From the NCBI GenBank assembly GCA_050084985.1, contig JBITNC010000001.1, positions 10,230,001 to 10,294,000 of the forward strand: a stretch of 64,000 bases of DNA, read 5' to 3'. The notes beneath the pieces are model-generated. The model searched no databases and was not told where the DNA came from. It worked only from the letters and a program-made list of their open reading frames with translations. The translations under genes and the position numbers were made by a program. Shown here one piece after another: positions 58,761 through 64,000 of the stretch; position 1 is the stretch's first letter; every line of letters begins with the position of its first letter. The stretch comes from Nageia nagi (taxonomy: Eukaryota; Pinophyta).

Positions 58761-59079
58761 TTCGAAACCCTCTTACAGGTATGCTGCATCAAATTTACCT
58801 ACTGGCTCATTTAGCCGGAACCTATGTGAAAATTCCCTTCAGTACCTCAATCACTGACCATCATTTGAATGAAGTAGGATGTCTACTAGCTGTAAACGAA
58901 ATGCTTATCATCAAAATTAAAAGATCAAGTATTAGCAATGAGATCCATCTTCCATTGAATCCAAAGGATTGATATGCCACTAAATCGGAATACGCCCTCA
59001 TCTAGTCCTATCCATTGAATCCTGGATCAACAAAAACTTGAATTCGGATGGGGTAGGTTAAGCCTCAAGCAATACTCCC

Positions 59080-59560
59080 ATGGCTATTTTCTAGAATTCT
59101 TTAATTTTAAGGATGAAAGAGTCTTGATCTTTTAAAGAGGACCTTGGTTTTTTTAGAAAAGTCGGTCTATCTATGAAACCATGATATATTAATTTAAAGC
59201 CAACCATAGAGCTCACCTCCACAGCTCCTTTTGTTGTAATATTATATGATATTCCACCTAAGCTTTAGAAAGAATCAATTTTTCAAGTAATTCGGAACTC
59301 CTTAGGTACGTTTATTGGTGACTCAAATAGAACTCAATCTTTCACAAATATATAATATGCTAGGATATGTGTGAGCATTAACCTTCTTCATCCTTCACCA
59401 TAGTACATAAAAATTAAGGATAAGCTTGCAAATTGGATTATGCTCCTCAACTTTGAAAATATCCCCTTCCATTGCAAAATATTCTATGAACATGGTCAAC
59501 TAGCTCAAAACCTTGCCTCATGATTCTACCTCAGAAGAAAATACTACCCCATAAGGAGAA
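59080..59560 (+). pseudogene. LINE ORF1 (DUF4283) fragment
   Basis: Pieces in shifting frames read MKPWYINLKPTIELTSTAPL, IFQVIRNSLGTFIGDSNRTQ and MLLNFENIPFHCKIFYEHGQ with LAQNLAS. They match the DUF4283 block ('lk...W..lp..+W....l..iGn.lG.fi') and the zinc knuckle ('enIPf+CR.C...GH.a..C'). Heavily broken. Confidence 0.65.
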
Positions 59561-60439
59561 TAATTCCAACAATCAAAAAGGAAAAACACTCAATGCAAAT
59601 AGGTAGTCCTTCTTAGAAGAACCAAAGTTTGAACCACTTCCAATTCCTTTAACCTTTAGAATAACTCCCTATAGAACCATCTTCTCAGATGAGGCTAAAC
59701 TAGTTATTCCTTCTAACAGATAATCACCCAACCGCCCTTGCAATCTAACATCCCATCCTTCGCCAAAGCATACCAAAACATGAACCAACATATGGATCAT
59801 AAATTTGATAAAGAATCCCTACAATCCAACTAGCTCCCTCGATTCCTCGTATTCCCTCTCATCTGCCCAAGCTCCAAATTGTATCCTAGCCCCGTACCCT
59901 ACAACCTGCTTAGAATCATAAGAAACCATCCATCAATACAACCTCAAATAAACTAAAGACTGTAATGGGTGGCCATGAGAAAAGGAAAGTTTGATATTCT
60001 AATAAGATAATTTGAATGTAAAGAGTAACAAAAGAAATCAAATATGGCTCCTAGATGATGTTAAACAATAATTTGGCTATCAAACACATAAAGTAACTCA
60101 TGAAGATCATATCCTAGAATATAAGGGGATTCAAATCCTCCTCAACAATCAAGTATGTAAATTCTATAATCAAATAAGAGAATCTCTCTATTCTTTATTT
60201 CCAATAATCGAAATTTTTTTATTCATTTTGGCCTAGAAGTATAGATATATACTATGACTTAGTTGGACACTCATGTGGCCTCCTCACTCTTTGGGATAAC
60301 TCCAAAGTTGCATGCTCATTATTGTTCAAAAATTGTTTCTATTTAGCATTCCATATTGTTTCCTCCAATCAAGCATCCTTTTTTATCTTCTAAATGTGTA
60401 TGGCCTCCAAACTGTAAAAGAATAACTTGTTCCTTGGAA
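59561..60439. other. LINE linker between ORF1 and ORF2, decayed
   Basis: Expected to hold the ORF1 tail and the start of the endonuclease. LSWNIRGLNS-like residues could not be read with certainty; the piece around 60120-60440 has the right position but is too decayed. Nothing else is seen. Confidence 0.4.
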
Positions 60440-61003
60440 CCATAGCTCACAATCGGTAATGTTACAAGAAGATTTCCTAATTATTTTTGGCAGAGACTTC
60501 AATACTATTAGTAATCTTAATGAAAAACAAGGAAGCATAAGAAATTAAATCAAAAAGCTCATGGCCTTAATGCTCTTATAAATGACTTAAACCTGCATGA
60601 ACCTTATATGTGAGGGGCTTATTCACATGGTCAAATAAGAGGTCAGACAAAGAGAAGATGCTTGAAAAAATATATCATTTTCTTACAACCAAGACTTATC
60701 TTAAGAGGGACATTCTAATCCAATCAGAGATCCTTCCATATGGAGGTTCTAACCATTGGCTCATATAGCTATCCCTAGAAATCTTTGGTCATCCTAAACT
60801 ATTTCCCTTCATATTTGAAAATATGTGGCTCCTTAATGATGATTTTATAAATCTAGTGAAATTATGGTGGAATGAGGAATAAGCAATTTATGGAAAGAAG
60901 ATATACAAATTTTCTATCAAACTCCATAGATTGAAAGCCAAGATTGAGGAATGGAATAAGAAACAATTTAGTGATATCCATTCCTCCAAACCTAAACTAT
61001 GAA
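60440..61003 (+). pseudogene. LINE ORF2 endonuclease fragment
   Basis: Pieces read IIFGRDFNTISNLNEKQGSI (position of the GDFN motif, here RDFN), LINDLNLHEPYM, TWSNKRSDKEKMLEKIYHFL, RDILIQSEILPYGGSNHWLI (SDH position, here SNH), FENMWLLNDDFINLVKLWW and LHRLKAKIEEWNKKQFSDI. Two motif residues differ from the standard form; the SNH change is shared with the LINE at 15240. Confidence 0.75.
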
Positions 61004-61008
61004 AGATA

Positions 61009-61464
61009 TGAAACCTCCTACACCCAAGATCACCTTGGAGTGTTCTTGTACTTCTAAGAAATAACTCAAGAGATAAACACTTAATCATACACAAGTGAGA
61101 CAATCATGTATAGTTATTCCTCTCTATCAAGAGAGTACTCCACTCTAAGCTAGATTCTATTTCTTCTTAAGACTCATAAAACTCTCTTACAACATTAGAA
61201 TTCTCTCCTTCTATCAACCTACACTCTAGGATCATAAAAATACTTCAAAATCATGTATTTTACAAGGAAAAACCTGCTATTTATAGGAGAGAACCCCACC
61301 TTAACTCACCTTTTATTCCAAATTTACACCAGGTAGGAATGGTCAAGTTGTACTTATTTAATTCTTAAATACTAAAAAGGTATTTATAGATTCTTTTAGT
61401 ATTTAGATGAATTAAGTGAGACACATTTTAGATACCAAATAATAATGCATTAGAAATTCTAATA
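61009..61464 (-). repeat. copia 3' LTR (minus strand)
   Basis: On the minus strand it starts TATTAGAATTTCTAATGC (TG changed to TA) after the polypurine tract and ends GGAGGTTTCA. TATAAATAGCAGG is at about 61285. It carries a weaker version of the module shared with the other three LTRs (GGAGTACTCTC ... GAATAACTATACAT). The adjacent LINE bases AGATA (61004-61008) are the expected target duplication, whose partner lies outside. Confidence 0.8.
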
Positions 61465-62235
61465 CTTCCCCTTAATGCAATATTGGATAGGAGTAGAGAA
61501 GATATATAGAGAGAGAGAGAGAGAATTCTCCTCCATAATAGATATAATCAGAGATAAGAACTTTACATCTTGAGAAGTAATAGATCTTAGATAAGGCTCA
61601 ACTACTTAACCATTTTATCAAATGGTTTACAATACAATAACCATCAACCATAAATAGTTTTAAAGTACAAGAAGTAGTCTTCAATAAGAAGTTGACATGA
61701 TGAGCCTTCATGAGCCTACATACTCAAAGTAAGTAACTTGCAATCTCAAGAAGAAACTTGCAAGCTACAAGTAGCTCATACACAAGATCAATTATATGCA
61801 TCATACATTCATATCAACATAAAATGAATCAAATAATATTATCCATAAACTTATCAAATACTGCACTATAAGTCATCACAAAGATTCCAAGAAAACTCAT
61901 AGTCACCTGGTGTATAATATACATATGTGTTGTTCATCATTATAAAAAATAGTATATACATTCAATCATGCACATACTAATTCCTCACACATGGATAACT
62001 AAACAGTGGCAACATGCACATACTAGTTCCTCACACATGGGTAACTAAATAGTGCAAGAAGTTTATACATAAGTTCATTTCATGTGGGTGACTAAATAAT
62101 GCCAACATGTACATACTAGTTCCTTACACATGGAGAACCAAAAAATAAAAGTGTACACAAAGATCAACACTATATAGCCAAAATATCCTCATAGGGGTGA
62201 ATTTATCATCATAAAAAAATGAATTCAACAAGATT
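61465..62235 (-). other. copia 3' non-coding tail with repeats
   Basis: Between RNase H and LTR. Contains an (AG)n tract (about 61508-61524) and three imperfect direct repeats built on TACTAGTTCCTCACACATGG (about 61976, 62021 and 62115). On the minus strand these read CCATGTGTGAGGAACT, the same motif that is duplicated in the tail of the copia element at 441-524. Confidence 0.7.
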
Positions 62236-62817
62236 TCAAACTTCAATCCTCCTTGAGGAAAACTTCATCAGCTCAAGAGACCCCCAAAGCTTTCTAAATT
62301 GAGTGTTAGAAAGGGGCTTGATGAATAAATCAGCAAATATTTTGTTCTATGGACAATACTAAAGCTGCAAGGTGCCATCCAAAACTTTCTCCTTGATAAA
62401 ATGGGCTTAGATTTTGATGTGTTTTATTCTTTTATTGAACATAGGGTTCTTGGCCAAAGAAATAGTTGATTGATTTTCTAAAGATATCAAGGATGGGCCA
62501 GCCTGTTCATACCCAATTTCTTTTAGAATATGCTTGATCCAAATCACTTCTTAGGCTGCAACAGTCATAGCTCTATATTTTACTTTTGTAGTGTATAGAG
62601 TGATTGTAGGCTACTTCTTGGAAGACCAAGAGATAGCACCTGATCCAATATTAAACACATAAGTTGAAGTGGATTTCTTATCATCTTTATCACCCCCATA
62701 ATCAGAATCATATAACCTTAAGAGAACAAAGAAAGGTAACTTGGTAAACTTGAGGGCAAGATCATTTGTTCTCGTAATAACTTCAAAATATTTTATCAAC
62801 ATAAAGATGCTCAACAT
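62236..62817 (-). pseudogene. copia RNase H
   Basis: Reads LRLYDSDYGGDKDDKKSTST, YVFNIGSGAISWSSKK, then (with a few stops) LISLENQSTISLAKNPMFN, HFIKEKVLDGTLQL and KIFADLFIKPLSN, the full order of copia RNase H motifs up to the stop at 62236. The YSDSDWAGD motif is reduced to YDSDYGGD. Several stop codons; inactive. Confidence 0.85.
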
Positions 62818-63131
62818 AATGCTTGTGCATAAACTTTTCCATTAGATTCACTACATAGGTAATATCTAACCTAGAGATAGTCAAATAAAGAAGACTACCA
62901 ATAAGCTACTTGTACTCTGTAGTATCTTCCAACTAAAAGTTTGAACTAGTCTCAAGCTTGATTTCAAGAGCAAAGAGAATAGCCACAAGATTACACCGTT
63001 CCATTCCAAATGTTTACAAAATATCTAAGACATATTTAGACTTACTAAGGTAGGTACAATCATTACATTGATACACTTTCATATCATGGTAATAGTGCAA
63101 GATACTAAGATTAATAATCTCAAATCATACC

Positions 63132-63926
63132 TTAAGTTTGGTTATGCACTTCATTTATGATCACCATATTATTCCCTGTGATCAAAATATCATCCACATA
63201 GAGAATAATTAAGACCAAATATTTTCCTTCATTGAGCACACAAAGATCTAAATTTGAGTAGTATTTGAAGAACCCAAGAGTCTTAAAATACCCTAAAATC
63301 TTTTTGTACCATACTTTTAGTGATTGGTTAAGTCCATACAAATACTTTTTTAGCTTGCACACATGGGACTCCTTCCCTTGCATAAAAAACCCTTTTGACT
63401 GACTCATAAAGATTTCAACATATAAGTCACCATTGAGAAATGAACTCTCTACATCAAGCTAAAGTACCTTCCAACCTTGAGTTGTAGAAAGTGTAAGTAT
63501 TAATCTAACCGTAGCCATATTTGCTACTGATGCAAAGGTTTCCTCATAATCAATGCCATACTTTTGAGCGAAAATCTTAGCCATAAACCTTGCCTTATAT
63601 TTCTCAATTTCACCCTTTAAATTATACTTGATCTTATAGATCTACTTGTTCTCAATTATATTCTTTGAGAATGAATCTAAAACTAAGTCCCAAGTTTTAA
63701 TTTTTATAAGCGCCTCATATTCTAACTTCATGGCATTCATCCAAGAAGCATGTTTAGATGCCTCTTTAAAGGTTGAAGGCTCATTATGATTGTTGATTTT
63801 CGCAAGGAGAGACTTATTCAAAGTCATGCTTCTAGTTATCCTTTGAGTTGAAGAATTTTGCTCTTGAGATGATTTATCTAAAGAGATGTATAACCACTTA
63901 GGAATTTCTGAAGAGTCTCTCAACAC
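63132..63926 (-). pseudogene. copia reverse transcriptase
   Basis: The upstream frame (63926-63642) reads ITRSMTLNKSL, FKEASKHASWMNAMKLEYEA and NKTWDLV-like residues (here KIKTWDLVL). The middle part is decayed but shows YGIDYEETFASVANMATVRL and LDVESSFLNGDL. The last frame (63407-63132) reads MSQSKGFFMQGKESHVCKLK, KYLYGLNQSLKVWY and LIILYVDDILITGNN, with the catalytic YVDD box intact. Stops between the frames make it inactive. Confidence 0.85.
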
Positions 63927-64000
63927 TTCACTTTAATAAAATCATTTAGGAACCTCATTGAACTTGACATCCCTTGAAATAAAGATTGCTTTTATTGAAA
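63927..64000 (-). other. copia Pol, continues past the window
   Basis: Same element; the linker before RT, no motif readable in this short end. Confidence 0.4.

Larger units (their letters stand above)
58770..61008 (+). mobile_element. LINE (L1-type) fragment, ORF1 and endonuclease
   Basis: Holds an ORF1 relic and most of the ORF2 endonuclease, then is cut by the copia LTR at 61009. The left edge abuts the truncated UGT exon 1, so insertion or rearrangement of this LINE removed the UGT 5' end. It belongs to the same lineage as the LINE at 15240, sharing the SNHW endonuclease motif. No poly(A) end or target duplication is available. Confidence 0.75.
61009..64000 (-). mobile_element. Ty1/copia retrotransposon, 3' part, minus strand
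   Basis: Reading on the minus strand: pre-RT and RT (63926-63132), RNase H (62817-62236), a non-coding 3' tail with repeats, a polypurine tract (AAGGGGAAG, about 61473-61465) and a 3' LTR (61464-61009). The 5' part lies beyond 64000. It inserted into the LINE fragment at 61008. Confidence 0.9.

Overview
The window is nuclear DNA of a seed plant, very AT-rich and almost wholly made of transposable elements and their relics. The evidence is a plant secondary-metabolism glycosyltransferase (44-residue PSPG box), a plant mobile domain relic, TNP2-type CACTA transposons, DUF4283-type LINEs, Ty1/copia and Ty3/gypsy relics, and a PPR fragment. The low gene density, long decayed repeats and style of the gypsy protein suggest a gymnosperm such as a conifer; this is inference. 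One run of 100 N marks a scaffold gap. No gene in the window looks intact and no tRNA or rRNA gene was seen.

Layout. 1-1492: 3' end of a copia element (RNase H tail, polypurine tract, LTR). 3549-5620: decayed plant mobile domain (PMD) gene, with hairpin-like motifs before and after it. 6540-8708: two gypsy relics in opposite orientation on either side of the gap. 9425-14512: repeat copy R1, split by a LINE fragment, followed by a truncated UDP-glycosyltransferase (UGT) pseudogene on the minus strand. 15240-19070: a LINE flanked by a 13-bp target duplication. 20303-35987: a complete-length CACTA-type element with matching termini (CATTACTACATTT) and a GTT target duplication. It sits inside a TTAGGG-like array belonging to an older CACTA element whose right end (CCTAGTAGTG) is at 45164.

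45165-56650: three more copies (R2-R4) of a non-coding repeat of about 3.3 kb, with a copia 3' end between R2 and R3. 57441-58760: a second UGT pseudogene, nearly identical to the first. 58770-61008: another LINE, which cuts off the UGT 5' end. 61009-64000: a minus-strand copia element that runs out of the window.

The most interesting region is the CACTA nest. The inner element has a minus-strand gene with simple exon structure on its left, large telomere-like (CCCTAA/CCCTAAA) arrays in its middle, and a plus-strand set on its right: a Cys-rich module, a region that reads like a SET (lysine methyltransferase) domain, then TNP2, DUF4218 and DUF4216. The older element repeats the plus-strand order, including the SET-like region, and also holds a decayed PPR fragment. 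A transposon family carrying a SET-like domain and telo-box arrays would be unusual. Both copies are broken by stops and frameshifts, so the domain call needs a profile search.

The two UGT copies share their 3' flank and differ by about 14 substitutions in about 640 coding bases, while their flanks look clearly more diverged. This suggests that the coding part was constrained or gene-converted before both copies died.
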